Shown here: piece after piece, positions 1 to 8,361 of the stretch
How the letters are laid out: every line of letters starts with the position of its first letter
How positions within the stretch are numbered: the first letter of the stretch is position 1
From: Kitasatospora sp. GP82
Lineage (GTDB): Bacteria; Actinomycetota; Actinomycetes; Streptomycetales; Streptomycetaceae
Reading direction: 5' to 3'
DNA length: 64,000 nt
Assembly: GCF_029892105.1 (NCBI RefSeq)
Contig: NZ_JARZAJ010000014.1
Location: 151,091-215,090, forward strand
Notes under the pieces: generated by a model
What the model was told of the DNA's origin: nothing
The model's input: only the letters and a program-made list of their open reading frames with translations
The model's database searches: none
Position numbers and translations under genes: made by a program

Positions 1-179
1 GTCCCGCGCGGGAAGGCGAAGAACAGCGGCACGACGTCCGGGCGTCCCTGCGGGTCCAGTCGGCGGGCGAGCAGGAAGCGGCGCTGCGCACCCGTGAGCG
101 GGAGCAGATCCGCCGATCCTGCGGAGGCGGTGAGCGAGCGGTAACGGGCGAGATAGGCGGTGGTGATACTGGCGGACAT
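1..179 (-). CDS. Non-ribosomal peptide synthetase, N-terminal start of a condensation domain (partial)
   Basis: Only the first 59 codons are inside the window; the rest lies beyond base 1. The ATG is at 177-179 on the minus strand. Residues about 22-35 read LLPLTGAQRRFLLA, the standard opening of an NRPS condensation domain (LPLTPxQRRFW type), followed by RRLDP and a VPLFFAFPRG strand as in such domains. A synthetase that begins directly with a C domain acts as an acceptor of an upstream acyl or peptidyl group. It lies 57 bases downstream of the MFS exporter on the same strand, so the two are probably co-transcribed. Which peptide is made cannot be told from this window. Confidence 0.8.
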   Translation of the reverse strand, partial: MSASITTAYLARYRSLTASAGSADLLPLTGAQRRFLLARRLDPQGRPDVVPLFFAFPRG

Positions 180-236
180 GGGTGGATCTCCGCTCTCGGG
201 TTCGTGGAGGGCGCTGCGGTGTGTGCTCTGGGGTGC

Positions 237-1574
237 TCAGCGCGCGGGCTGTACTGGGGCCGCTTCGCCGGACGGCTCCTCGCCGGTCCCGGCCTCCTGC
301 GCGGCCTTGTCGGACGCGGTCGCCTCGGCGGTGGTCGGCAGGTCGCGCAGCCGCCGGAGCGGTGAGAGGAGCAGCGGCAGCGGTACGGCGAGGAAGCCGG
401 CGGCGCAGACCCACAGGGCGGCTCTGGGTCCGGCTGCGGCGGCGATGGCGCCTCCGGCCAGGGCGCCCAGCGGCATCGTGCCCCAGACCAGGAAACGCAT
501 GGTGGCGTTCATTCGGCCCAACAGTGCGGGCGGGCAGATCACTTGACGGAAACTCACCTGCGCGACGTTGTAGACCACCGCGCCGAACAGCACCACCGCC
601 GAGCCGGCCGCGAACACCGGTGCGCCCGCCCCGCCCCGGGCCAGTGGCCACAGGACGGCGAACGGCGAGGTGAGGGCGACCGACAGCCAGATGAGCCTGG
701 CCTGGCCGAACCTCTTGGCCAGCGGCCCCGCGCACAGCGCGCCGGCCAGACCGCCCACGGCCGACGCGGACAGCAGCAGGCCGATCGCGGTGGGGGAGAG
801 GCCGAGTACCCGTACCCAGAAGACCGTCTGGACGGCGACGAGCACGGCGGAGAAGAAGTTGGACGCGGCGGTCGCCGTGGCGATCGTCCGCAGCAGCGGG
901 TGGCGCAGCACGAACGAGACGCCCTCGGCGATGTCCGCGCGCAGTGAGCGGCCAGGGGCCGGTTCGGGACGTGGCTCACGGGTGCGGATCCCCAGGAGCA
1001 GCAGCGCCGAGGCCAGGTAGCCGAGTGCGTCGGCGACGATCGCCAGTGGCGCGCCGAGCAGTTGGACCAGTGCGCCACCGAGCCCGGGCCCTGCGACCTG
1101 GGCACAGGAACGTACGGTCTCCAACGCTCCGTTGCCCGCGACCAGTTGCTGCCGGGGCAGCAACTGCGGGAGGAAGGACTGGTGGGCGACGTCGAAGAAC
1201 ACCGTCGCCACGCCGGTGACCAGAGCCACCAGGTAGAGCTGGAGCATCGTCAGCACATGTGCGGCGGCGGCCGCCGGCACGGAGGCGAGGGCGAGACATC
1301 GCACCGCGTCGGCCCGGATCAGCACCGGCAGGCGGCGCATCCGGTCCACCCAGGCGCCGGCAGGTAGCCCCACCAGCAGGAAGGCGGCGGTCTCGGCGGC
1401 GGTGAGCAGGCCGACCTGGTAGGCCGAGGCATCGAGCACCACCACGGCGGTCAGTGGTAACGCCACCAGGGTGACCTGGCTGCCGAGTTGGCTCGTGGCA
1501 GACCCGGACAGCAGGAAGCGGAAGTCGCGGTGGCGTAAGAGCTCGCCACCTAAGAGGCGCTGAATGGCGTTCAC
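237..1574 (-). CDS. MFS exporter upstream of the NRPS
   Basis: A 445-residue multi-pass membrane protein of the MFS_3 (EntS-like) type. The first segment LSGSATSQLGSQ and the loop AWVDRMRRLPVL (the motif A position between helices 2 and 3) are typical, and about 12 hydrophobic segments are spread along the chain. The frame is open further upstream to 1763, but the extra residues are not membrane-like. The GTG at 1574 starts the protein just before its first conserved segment (NAIQRLLG), so it is preferred. The C-terminal 40 residues are a polar tail rich in Glu and Ala. Position directly before the NRPS suggests export of the peptide product or a siderophore; this is inference from context. 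Confidence 0.85.
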   Translation of the reverse strand: MNAIQRLLGGELLRHRDFRFLLSGSATSQLGSQVTLVALPLTAVVVLDASAYQVGLLTAAETAAFLLVGLPAGAWVDRMRRLPVLIRADAVRCLALASVPAAAAAHVLTMLQLYLVALVTGVATVFFDVAHQSFLPQLLPRQQLVAGNGALETVRSCAQVAGPGLGGALVQLLGAPLAIVADALGYLASALLLLGIRTREPRPEPAPGRSLRADIAEGVSFVLRHPLLRTIATATAASNFFSAVLVAVQTVFWVRVLGLSPTAIGLLLSASAVGGLAGALCAGPLAKRFGQARLIWLSVALTSPFAVLWPLARGGAGAPVFAAGSAVVLFGAVVYNVAQVSFRQVICPPALLGRMNATMRFLVWGTMPLGALAGGAIAAAAGPRAALWVCAAGFLAVPLPLLLSPLRRLRDLPTTAEATASDKAAQEAGTGEEPSGEAAPVQPAR

Positions 1575-2025
1575 CTGTGCGACTCTCGATGAAAAGAACC
1601 ATTCAGGGCAACCGGTAGGAAAGATTCCGGACTTCTCACAGGCCCCCTGCGCACCGCTGTCCGCACGGGCCGAGGGCCGGACGCGGGCGGCGGTGCCGAT
1701 GCCTTGGCCGCCGGGAAGCCATGGGCGGACTGGCTCCACTGCGGGTCCGGTGCTGTCCACCACACCGTCCGTTATGCGGACGGGCCTTGACCGTCCATCG
1801 GACAGACATCTTGAGATATGGCCTGATTGAGTGGATTATTATTGATTGTTCATCTCTTTGTGTAGAAGATGTGATAAGCGCCGTCGTCGGCAGGGCTCAC
1901 CGGGTGCAGCTCGTCGAGTCGCGAGGTGCTCCTGCGATGCACCGTGGGGAGTGCACCGAAGGCCGGTCATTTCCAGTTCGGGTAAGCACAGTTGATCCTT
2001 TGTCGGGCGATCAGAAGGGTTGTAC
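1575..2025. other. Intergenic region between divergent units, no gene seen
   Basis: About 450 bases separate the minus-strand exporter/NRPS unit from the plus-strand small membrane gene. Bases about 1810-1880 are conspicuously AT-rich for this genome and are the likely promoter region for one or both directions. I looked for an iron box (TTAGGTTAGGCTAACCTAA type) that would mark a siderophore cluster and did not find one. Confidence 0.5.
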
Positions 2026-2223
2026 GTGTCCACGAGGAAGCGGCGTCAGCACCTGTTCGGTTTTCTGCTCGATCTGCTGCTTGTCCTGGGGCTGGGCATG
2101 GGATGGCTGCCCGTGAGTTCCTCGGCTGTGAGGACCTTGGTGATCGTCCTGGCCTCGGTCATGATGGGGTTCTCGGCGCTCGTACTGCTCTTCATCCCTC
2201 CCGGGGACCGGGGCCGCGGCTGA
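2026..2223 (+). CDS. Small membrane protein with two helices
   Basis: A 65-residue protein with a basic N-terminus (TRKRRQH), a first hydrophobic segment at about residues 10-28, a short polar turn and a second segment at about 33-57 ending in FIPPGDRGRG. The GTG at 2026 is chosen because AGAAGGG ends 8 bases upstream; a TTG six bases earlier would sit almost on top of that site. No family is recognised. It is the only gene of its unit, followed by a hairpin that overlaps its stop codon and by a convergent thioesterase gene. Confidence 0.55.
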   Translation: MSTRKRRQHLFGFLLDLLLVLGLGMGWLPVSSSAVRTLVIVLASVMMGFSALVLLFIPPGDRGRG

Positions 2224-2238
2224 CGGGCCGGTCCCCGG
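2201..2238 (+). terminator. GC-rich hairpin between convergent genes
   Basis: An 11-base perfect inverted repeat (CCGGGGACCGG at 2201-2211 and its complement at 2228-2238) spans the stop codon of the small membrane gene. There is no T-run, as is common for actinobacterial terminators, and it could serve both converging genes. Confidence 0.5.
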
Positions 2239-2279
2239 AGGGTGGTGCAGCGCCCGGCGTCGGCCGTCGCACCAGGACG

Positions 2280-2894
2280 CTAGGAGGAGCGGGCCTGTCC
2301 GTTCGCGGTCCGCCGTGCGGTGGCACCGTGCGGTGCACCGCCCTGCGACACCAGGTGCTTGGCCGTCCGGTAGCGCGTCGGGCGCTGCGGCGCGGTGGAC
2401 GATGCGGACCGCGCCGGCTTCAGCAGTACGCGCTGCTGCTCGTGCTGCGCCGCCGTGCCGTGCGGGCCGGCCGACATGTAGGCGGACAGAAACCGGCGTT
2501 CCGGCTGGCTGAGTTTGCGCGAGCGGCCGGAGGCCAAGTCACGCGCGACCACGACGGTACGGGCCGTCATATAGGTCAGCGGATCGCGGCAGACATCCAC
2601 CCGGACATGAGCAGAACTCCGCCCCAGTTGTTCCACCATCAGCCGGACCAGCAATGGATCCGGCCGGTGGTACAACTGTTCCAGATAGTCAATCTCATGA
2701 CGTGCGATCAGGAATCCGGCCGGAAATAGGGATTCCCTGACGGACTTGGCATGGTGGTGGAAGAGATCGTGGATGCCTTCCTGGATGTACGAGACCAGGC
2801 GGGCATTGTTGATGTGGCCGTTCTCGTCGACGTCGCTCCACCGGGTCGGGCACCGCAGGATGTGCGCGTTCACGTTCGCGCGTGCTGCGCTCAC
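2280..2894 (-). CDS. Acyl-CoA thioesterase, hot-dog (4HBT) fold
   Basis: 204 residues. The N-terminal part has the hot-dog thioesterase signature RWSDVDENGHINNARLVSY with the conserved Asp and the NGHxNN helix start, so it probably cleaves an acyl thioester (acyl-CoA or acyl carrier protein). Residues about 15-140 form the domain; the last 60 residues are a basic, low-complexity tail not usual for the family. The GTG at 2894 is preceded by GGAGG with 5 bases spacing and overlaps the stop of the upstream gene as GTGA, so translation of the two is coupled. The substrate is unknown; nearness to an NRPS start does not prove a link, because the NRPS unit is divergent from the gene between. Confidence 0.8.
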   Translation of the reverse strand: MSAARANVNAHILRCPTRWSDVDENGHINNARLVSYIQEGIHDLFHHHAKSVRESLFPAGFLIARHEIDYLEQLYHRPDPLLVRLMVEQLGRSSAHVRVDVCRDPLTYMTARTVVVARDLASGRSRKLSQPERRFLSAYMSAGPHGTAAQHEQQRVLLKPARSASSTAPQRPTRYRTAKHLVSQGGAPHGATARRTANGQARSS

Positions 2895-3214
2895 TGCTTC
2901 CTCCGTCCTGCGCCGGCACCGCTGCCGACCGGGCCGGTGAGCAACGCCCGTCGGAGCCGGGCGTGGTAGGCGGAGTGCTCGGCGGCCATCTGCCCGGAGG
3001 TCCAGCCCTCCTCCGCCGCCTCCGCCGCGGTTCGCACGACCAGTGCGTCGAGTGCGCCGTCCACGGCCTGGCACAGTTCGGCGACTGCGGCGAGCCGTTC
3101 CGGGACACCGGTACTTCCGGTCCGGGTTCTGGTCGGGAAGGCAGTGAGTGCGTCCACCGCGAACTGAAGGCCGTCAGGGGAAACCGCCCCGATTTCCGGT
3201 CGGCAATTGTGCAT
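2891..3214 (-). CDS. Unknown protein translationally coupled to the thioesterase
   Basis: 107 residues, mainly predicted helix (LAAVAELCQAVDGALDALVV and a second helical region near MAAEHSAYHARLRRALL). Two Cys occur, at residue 4 and near 48. I do not recognise a family. The ATG at 3214 is preceded by GGGAG; the frame is open further upstream but with no better start. Its stop overlaps the thioesterase start by GTGA, which strongly suggests a joint function, such as a partner or substrate carrier for the thioesterase. Confidence 0.6.
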   Translation of the reverse strand: MHNCRPEIGAVSPDGLQFAVDALTAFPTRTRTGSTGVPERLAAVAELCQAVDGALDALVVRTAAEAAEEGWTSGQMAAEHSAYHARLRRALLTGPVGSGAGAGRRKQ

Positions 3215-3504
3215 GATGTCTCCCGAAACAGTGGATGGCCACGATGGCCAGGTGTGTGGGCCGTTCGCATGACTCCCCCGCGCCCCCGGTGGAAATGACG
3301 CTATCTCAATCCGGCTGCCTGTCATGCGGTTTGTGCGGGGAGAGGGGAGATTGCCCACCTTTGGAGTAGCAGAAAAGCTGCGCGCCGACCGTCTAATCGC
3401 CAGACCTGATGCAACGATCAGAGAATGGGCTGATTTTCGGGCTCTCCCGGAGCCCGGCGGCGTCGCCTGCCAGGTGCGCGGCAGGCGCCCCGGCCCCGCG
3501 CTGT

Positions 3505-4037
3505 TCAGTCGGTCCGGGCGCTGAACTGTCGGCAGGAGACGGCCGTTTCGGCCGCGTGGGCGGTCGTGAGAGCGGCGAACTCGTGGATGAGGGGTGTGTC
3601 ACGGGTGCTGTCCCAGGCCAGGCAGACCCGGCCGGGGCCGGGGTGCGCAGGGCGACGCCGGGGCGGGTGCAGAACACCGCTGCGGAGCGCGGGAGAAGGG
3701 AGATTCCATGGCCGGCGGCCACATGTTCCAGCTGCCCTCCACGGTGCGCACGGACGGCACGCGCCGGCGCCCGGGGGAGCGCAGTTCGGTGGCGATGTCG
3801 CGCCATTCTGGGACGGCGTCCGGGTCCTGCACAGGTGCTCGTCGGCGAGTTCGGCGATCGCGACGCTCTCCCGGTCGGCCAGGCGGTGCCCGGCGGGCAG
3901 CACGACGACGCGTTGCTCGGTCCGCAACGGCCTGACCTGGAGCTCCCGTTGGTCGATGGGCGGGCGGACGAAGCCGATGTCGACGCGACCGTCGCGCAGG
4001 ACGGCAACCGGCAGGCGGGCAACCGGCGTTTTGACGA
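3505..4037 (-). pseudogene. Remnant of a LysR-family regulator, effector domain only
   Basis: The minus strand carries recognisable pieces of a LysR substrate-binding domain spread over three frames. One frame holds VAVLRDGRVDIGFVRPP and HRLADRESVAIAELADEHL (about 4033-3840). A second holds DPDAVPEWRDIATELR (about 3830-3780). A third holds LEHVAAGHGISLLPRSAAVF (about 3735-3676). The last part, RVCLAWDSTRDTPLIHEF, returns to the first frame and ends at 3505. The HTH half is missing, and the remnant abuts the 3' end of the intact LysR gene. It is not a copy of that neighbour. Confidence 0.75.
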
Positions 4038-4047
4038 GAGCCCGGGT

Positions 4048-4971
4048 TCAGCGCGCATGATCACGCCAGGGCGGCTGCTCCGCACAGTTCCGGGTTACGG
4101 TGTCGGCGAAGGCACGGGCCAACGGCGAGAGGGCGTCCCATCCGCGTACCGCCCACCCTGCCCACAGGGCGGGCAGCGCGGGGATGGGGACCAGGCGCAG
4201 TCCGGGATGCCCGGGACCGCGCCAGCCGGGCAGGGCGGGGACGATCGCGTGGCCGAGCCCCAGTTCGGCGAGCAGGATGGCGGTGTCCCAGTCGGCGACG
4301 CTGGTGTCGGAGGTCGGGTGGACGCCCGAGTGCGTCAGCCAGGCGTCGAGATGGGACCGCGAGGTCGAGTTCTCCGGGAGTCGGATGAGCTGGACGGTCT
4401 CCAGATCGGCGGGCTCGATGCGGGTCCTGGCGGCCAGTGGGTCGTCGGCCTTGACCGCCAGCGCCCAGGGGAGTTCGACGACGGGGCGCTGTTCGATGCC
4501 TCGGACGGGTGCCCCGATGGTGATCCAGGCGAGGTCCAGTCCGCCCGCGGCGAGCGCGTCGAAGCAGCTGCGACTGGAGTGCTCGGTCTGGAACTCCAGG
4601 CTGACCTGCGGAAAGCGCTGCCTGAAGGCGACCACGGCTTCGGACATGAAGTGCCGGACGGTGGTGGCTCCCGTGGTGATCCGTACCGAGCCGCCGTCGC
4701 CGCGCAGCAGGTCCTGAAGCCGTCGAAGCGCATGGTCGATACCGCCGATACTCTCGGCGGCCGCGGTCTGGAGCAGGTGTCCCGCCTGGGTGGGCACGAC
4801 ACCCCGGGGATGCCGCTCCAGCAGGCTCAGCCCCAGTTCCCGCTCCAGCCGTTTGACGTGCTGGCTCACCGCCGACTGGGTGCACGACAGTTCCCGGGCC
4901 ACGGCGCTGAGACTGCCCGCCTTGCACACGGCGACGAAGACACGAAGATCGTCAAGAGTCACGGGATCCAA
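4048..4971 (-). CDS. LysR-family transcriptional regulator
   Basis: 307 residues. The N-terminal winged helix is clear (LRVFVAVCKAGSLSAVARELSCTQSAVSQHVKRLE cannot be mistaken; key parts are SLSAVAREL and QSAVSQHVKRLE, residues about 18-48), followed by the type II periplasmic-binding-like effector domain at about 90-295. The start is either TTG at 4971 or GTG at 4962; neither has a strong ribosome binding site. It is divergent from the TauE/SafE exporter with about 227 bases between, the usual arrangement for a LysR protein and its target. It probably senses a small anion or sulfur-containing acid exported by that neighbour; the ligand is unknown. Confidence 0.9.
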   Translation of the reverse strand: MDPVTLDDLRVFVAVCKAGSLSAVARELSCTQSAVSQHVKRLERELGLSLLERHPRGVVPTQAGHLLQTAAAESIGGIDHALRRLQDLLRGDGGSVRITTGATTVRHFMSEAVVAFRQRFPQVSLEFQTEHSSRSCFDALAAGGLDLAWITIGAPVRGIEQRPVVELPWALAVKADDPLAARTRIEPADLETVQLIRLPENSTSRSHLDAWLTHSGVHPTSDTSVADWDTAILLAELGLGHAIVPALPGWRGPGHPGLRLVPIPALPALWAGWAVRGWDALSPLARAFADTVTRNCAEQPPWRDHAR

Positions 4972-5198
4972 GCTATCGCTTGGGTGAGTTCAAGAAAACC
5001 CGACGATTGACTTGGGTCTCGGTCATGCCTGACGATCTTTGACGGGCCAGGGCGGCAACCCGTCCCCAGGACTCGGCGCCGATCCGGACGGTCGCTCGGT
5101 TCATGAACGGGTGCCGACCCGCCTGCCCTCCGTCATGCCCGAGATCTGTCGGGCCGACTGCCCCCTCGCTGCGTATGCGCGTCTGTGAAAGGTGACCT

Positions 5199-5954
5199 GT
5201 GGAAGCACTCGAGTTGGTGGCCGTCGGAGCCGCCGGTGTCGCTGCCGGTGGACTCAACGCGGTCGTCGGGTCCGGGACCCTCATCACCTTTCCCACCCTG
5301 CTTGCCTTCGGATATCCACCGGTGCTGGCCAACGTGTCGAACAACATCGGCCTCGTCCCGGGCGTGCTCAGTGCCGCGTACGGCTACCGCCGGGAGCTCA
5401 AGGGCCAGTTGGGCCGACTGCTCAGGCTCGGCATCGGGTCGCTCATCGGCGGCCTCGTCGGGGCACTGCTCCTGTTGCGGCTGCCCGCCCGGGCCTTCCA
5501 GGTGGTGGTGCCCGTCCTGATCGTGATCGCCTGTGTCCTGGTCCTGCTCCAGCCCTGGCTCAACCGCCGGCTGAAGCAGCTTCAGAGCCGCCCGCGCGAG
5601 GACGGCGGAGTCCCCGTGTGGCTCGGTGTTCTGGGGGCCGGGATATACGGCGGATACTTCGGCGCCGCCCAGGGCGTCCTGCTGATGGGTCTCTTCGGCA
5701 GTTTCCTCCGTGAGGACCTGCAACGCCTCAACGCGGTGAAGAACGTGCTGGCCTCCATCGTGAACGGCGTCGCGGCGGTCGTCTTCATCGCGGCCACCGA
5801 CGTCGACTGGGCGGTAGCCGCGGTGATCGCGGTCGGTTCGACCCTGGGCGGCCTGCTGGGCGCACGGCTGGGCCGCAGGCTGCCGCCCAACGGACTGCGC
5901 GGTGTGATCGTCGCCGTCGGCCTCACCGCGGCCGTGGTCATGACCGCACGGTAG
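5199..5954 (+). CDS. TauE/SafE-family sulfite or organic-anion exporter
   Basis: 251 residues with about 8 transmembrane segments. The two TauE/SafE half repeats are visible: the first begins GGLNAVVGSGTLITFPTLL, with PPVLANVSNNIGL, and the second begins GIYGGYFGAAQGVLLM, with LNAVKNVLASIVNGVAAVVF. Such proteins move sulfite, sulfoacetate or other anions across the cytoplasmic membrane. The GTG at 5199 follows AAAGGTGACCT. It is transcribed away from the LysR gene, which is the likely regulator. Confidence 0.88.
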   Translation: MEALELVAVGAAGVAAGGLNAVVGSGTLITFPTLLAFGYPPVLANVSNNIGLVPGVLSAAYGYRRELKGQLGRLLRLGIGSLIGGLVGALLLLRLPARAFQVVVPVLIVIACVLVLLQPWLNRRLKQLQSRPREDGGVPVWLGVLGAGIYGGYFGAAQGVLLMGLFGSFLREDLQRLNAVKNVLASIVNGVAAVVFIAATDVDWAVAAVIAVGSTLGGLLGARLGRRLPPNGLRGVIVAVGLTAAVVMTAR

Positions 5955-6044
5955 CCGACCGGGCGAAAGCGGGCCTGGACGACCTCACCGCAGGCGAAGT
6001 CCGCGCCGCCGGAGCCGCCCGGCGGCCTGCGCGACGCCGGGCGT

Positions 6045-6076
6045 CCCTCCCCCGGCCTCCGGCCGGGAGGTGCCCC
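6045..6076. repeat. REP-like palindromic element, copy 1
   Basis: An imperfect GC-rich palindrome around the core GCCTCCGGCC, followed by GGTGCCCCC. A very similar element lies at 52934-52962 inside the MocR remnant. Short palindromes of this type are scattered in streptomycete genomes, usually between genes, and probably form transcript hairpins. Confidence 0.5.
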
Positions 6077-6190
6077 CTCGGACGCACCGGCGAAGCACCC
6101 GAGCAAGACCCAGTACGAGGGCGCTTCGCCGGCACGCCCGGCCGGGCGCCCGGCGCCGCGCGCTGATCCGGCGGGAATTGTCGACAGGCC

Positions 6191-7288
6191 CTAGTACCGC
6201 AGGACGGCGGCGATCCGTCCCACGTCGGCCAGTTGGTCGTCGGGGACGAAGCGCACCCGCGCGCCCGTCTCCAGCGCCCGCTCGACGATCTCGTCGATGA
6301 TGTCGTCGCGGGCGCCCTGGTCACCGGACGCGGCGGGGACCAGATGGTCACCGTCGTCACGGACCGTCGCCCTGTACGCGTCCTCGACCGCCACCAGGGC
6401 CGCGCGTCCGGCCGTCACGTTCTGCCAGACCTCGTCGATCCCGGCGCCGAACTCCTGCCGCCCACGGGCGGAGCTCAACTCCTGGAGCACGGCGGCGTCC
6501 TCCTTCTCCGCGTGGGCCTCGACGGCAGGCTGCACCGCCTGCCACACGGCTGCGGCCGGTCCCTGTGCCAAGCCGCCGTGCAGGACGTGGGAGGCCGCCT
6601 CCTTGGCAGTCGTGCCCACGCTGTCGAGCAGGGAGAGCGCCGCAGCCTCGCCGACCACGTACAGCGGGCGGGGCTCGGAGCCGAGAACCGCCCGCACGGC
6701 GGTGTCCACGTCCCGCAGAAAGTGCCGGGTCTGCTCGTCGCTGAAGGTACTGGGCAGGTCTCCGATCTGCTCCTGCCGCTCGGCGTCGGGGTCCTCCAGG
6801 CTCCGGGTCACCGGAAACGCACCGTTGGTGTGCTCGGTGACGCGTTCCTCGCCGCCGTTCCACAGACTGGCGTGGTCGGCGGCGACGGCCAGTACCCAGT
6901 AGGGCTGCTCGGCGGCCTGCGTCGCGACCAGGTTGCGGGTCAGGAAGGTGTCGGAGAGCACCACCCGGGCCGGTACGGTGCGGCTGAGCGACCACACCCG
7001 GTGCTCGCCGGGCGCGGCGAAGATGGCCAGCCCGTCCTCGGCGTGCACCAGATCGGCCTCTGCCGCGGCACGGTCCAACTGTTCGATGACATCAATCCGT
7101 TGGGCCCGGGAGACGGCCGGATCGGCCTCGATCCGCTTCCTGGCCTCGGCCAGCAGGTTGCGCAGGCGGACGGGGTCCTGCGCGTTGTCCGGCTCACGCC
7201 GGTGGGTCGGCATCAGGACCGACACCGCAGGGTAGGGACGGGGCCTGCGTAGCTCGGCCAGCACGGCGGGGCTGAGAACGGGGTGCAT
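6191..7288 (-). CDS. baeRF-family protein (bacterial archaeo-eukaryotic release factor-like)
   Basis: 365 residues, soluble. The layout fits the baeRF3-type family: an N-terminal domain with SVLMPTHRREPDNAQDPVRLRNLL, a central domain ending in PLYVVGEAAALSLL, and a C-terminal L7Ae-like domain with DDIIDEIVERALETGARVRFVPD. These proteins resemble release factor eRF1/Pelota and are thought to act on ribosomes, but their role in bacteria is not settled. The ATG at 7288 has GGAAAGGG upstream; the 25 extra residues of the longer frame are not conserved-looking. It is a single-gene unit. Confidence 0.75.
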   Translation of the reverse strand: MHPVLSPAVLAELRRPRPYPAVSVLMPTHRREPDNAQDPVRLRNLLAEARKRIEADPAVSRAQRIDVIEQLDRAAAEADLVHAEDGLAIFAAPGEHRVWSLSRTVPARVVLSDTFLTRNLVATQAAEQPYWVLAVAADHASLWNGGEERVTEHTNGAFPVTRSLEDPDAERQEQIGDLPSTFSDEQTRHFLRDVDTAVRAVLGSEPRPLYVVGEAAALSLLDSVGTTAKEAASHVLHGGLAQGPAAAVWQAVQPAVEAHAEKEDAAVLQELSSARGRQEFGAGIDEVWQNVTAGRAALVAVEDAYRATVRDDGDHLVPAASGDQGARDDIIDEIVERALETGARVRFVPDDQLADVGRIAAVLRY

Positions 7289-7426
7289 GGGGACCCTTTC
7301 CGAAGACGGTGCGCGCTCTTGTGTCTCTCGCAACCGTCCATCAGAACCTCCGCCCAAGCCCACATATATGCCTGCCTTGGTGGAACCCGCGTCACCGGTC
7401 AGGCTCCGGGAGACGACGGGCCGGTC

Positions 7427-7993
7427 TCAGGCCGCGGCCGCCTGACGTATGTGCAGATGACCGTCGAGCGGGAAGGGCGGCGTTGCGGGCAGCACCCTGT
7501 CGAAGCCGTACCGGGCTTTCTGTGCAACGCGGCACGATGCCAGGTTGTCCACCTGATGGAGGAGTTCGAGGCGTTCCAGTCCGTCGGCGACGAAGGTGTC
7601 GAAGGCCCAGGCGGTGAGAGCTTCCAGAGCACGGGGAGCCACACCCCGTCCCCGCGCGTGGGCTGCGGTCCAGTAGCCCACCTCGGCCGACGGCCTGCCG
7701 GGCGCGACTCCCTTGAGAACCACGTTGGCGACCAACTCGCTCTGGGCGGAGCCTGGTTGTGCTTCGAGAACCGCGAAGCCGAGCCGGTCTCCCGTTGCCC
7801 AGCCCTGTTGTTCGGCCGCCACCCACCGAGCCCCGTCCGCGTCGTTCTCCACACGCGCCGTCGACCGCTGACGCAGAACGGGATCGCGATACACCGCGAC
7901 CAGCGCGGCGACGTCCTCCTCGCGCCAGGGGCGCAGAACGAGAGCGGGAGCGGACGGCGTCGCGTCCGCCTGCAATATGACGGAGGTGTTCAC
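7427..7993 (-). CDS. GNAT N-acetyltransferase, RimJ/RimL type
   Basis: 188 residues. The protein opens with LVLRPWREEDVAAL, typical of the RimJ/RimL branch, and the acetyl-CoA loop appears as HARGRGVAPRALEALTAWAF (R/Q-x-x-G-x-G/A). The substrate, probably an amino group of a protein or small molecule, is unknown. The GTG start at 7993 has no clear ribosome binding site, so a short leader or leaderless message is possible. No neighbour suggests a pathway. Confidence 0.85.
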   Translation of the reverse strand: MNTSVILQADATPSAPALVLRPWREEDVAALVAVYRDPVLRQRSTARVENDADGARWVAAEQQGWATGDRLGFAVLEAQPGSAQSELVANVVLKGVAPGRPSAEVGYWTAAHARGRGVAPRALEALTAWAFDTFVADGLERLELLHQVDNLASCRVAQKARYGFDRVLPATPPFPLDGHLHIRQAAAA

Positions 7994-8361
7994 CGGGCGA
8001 TCATAAGCGCGGAGCTCTCGCCCGACGCCCCGCCCCGGCCGGTGATACCCCGCCCCGGCGGGCGGTCACGCAACCTCTGCCGCACGCCGTCCTGTGAGGG
8101 CGTCCGACCTTGAGGGTCGTCGACAGCATGCGGGGAGGCTGCGACAGTGCGGTGTATTTTGAGGCTGCCGTCCAGCGCAGACAGCTCCGGCGACGGGAGA
8201 CCCGGACCGCCGGACATCGAATGGCGCAGCGAGTTCCGGACACGGCTGCGCAACCCCGAGGGCTCCGGCGCCGTGCCGCCTGCTTCGGGTGGCCCTCACG
8301 CGGCGGGTCCGCAGCGGGCTCCCCGTACCGTCGGGGTCGCAACGATGGGGGTGAGGCAGCG

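Noticed and set aside
1575..2025. Possible iron box for a siderophore cluster.
   Set aside because: No TTAGGTTAGGCTAACCTAA-like palindrome could be found in the region.
2280..3214. Assigning the thioesterase pair to the NRPS cluster.
   Set aside because: A plus-strand gene and a long intergenic region separate them, and no shared biosynthetic motif proves the link.
3409..5010. 533-codon plus-strand frame antisense to both LysR sequences.
   Set aside because: Gly/Asp/Gln-rich shadow without domain; LysR coding on the minus strand is unmistakable.
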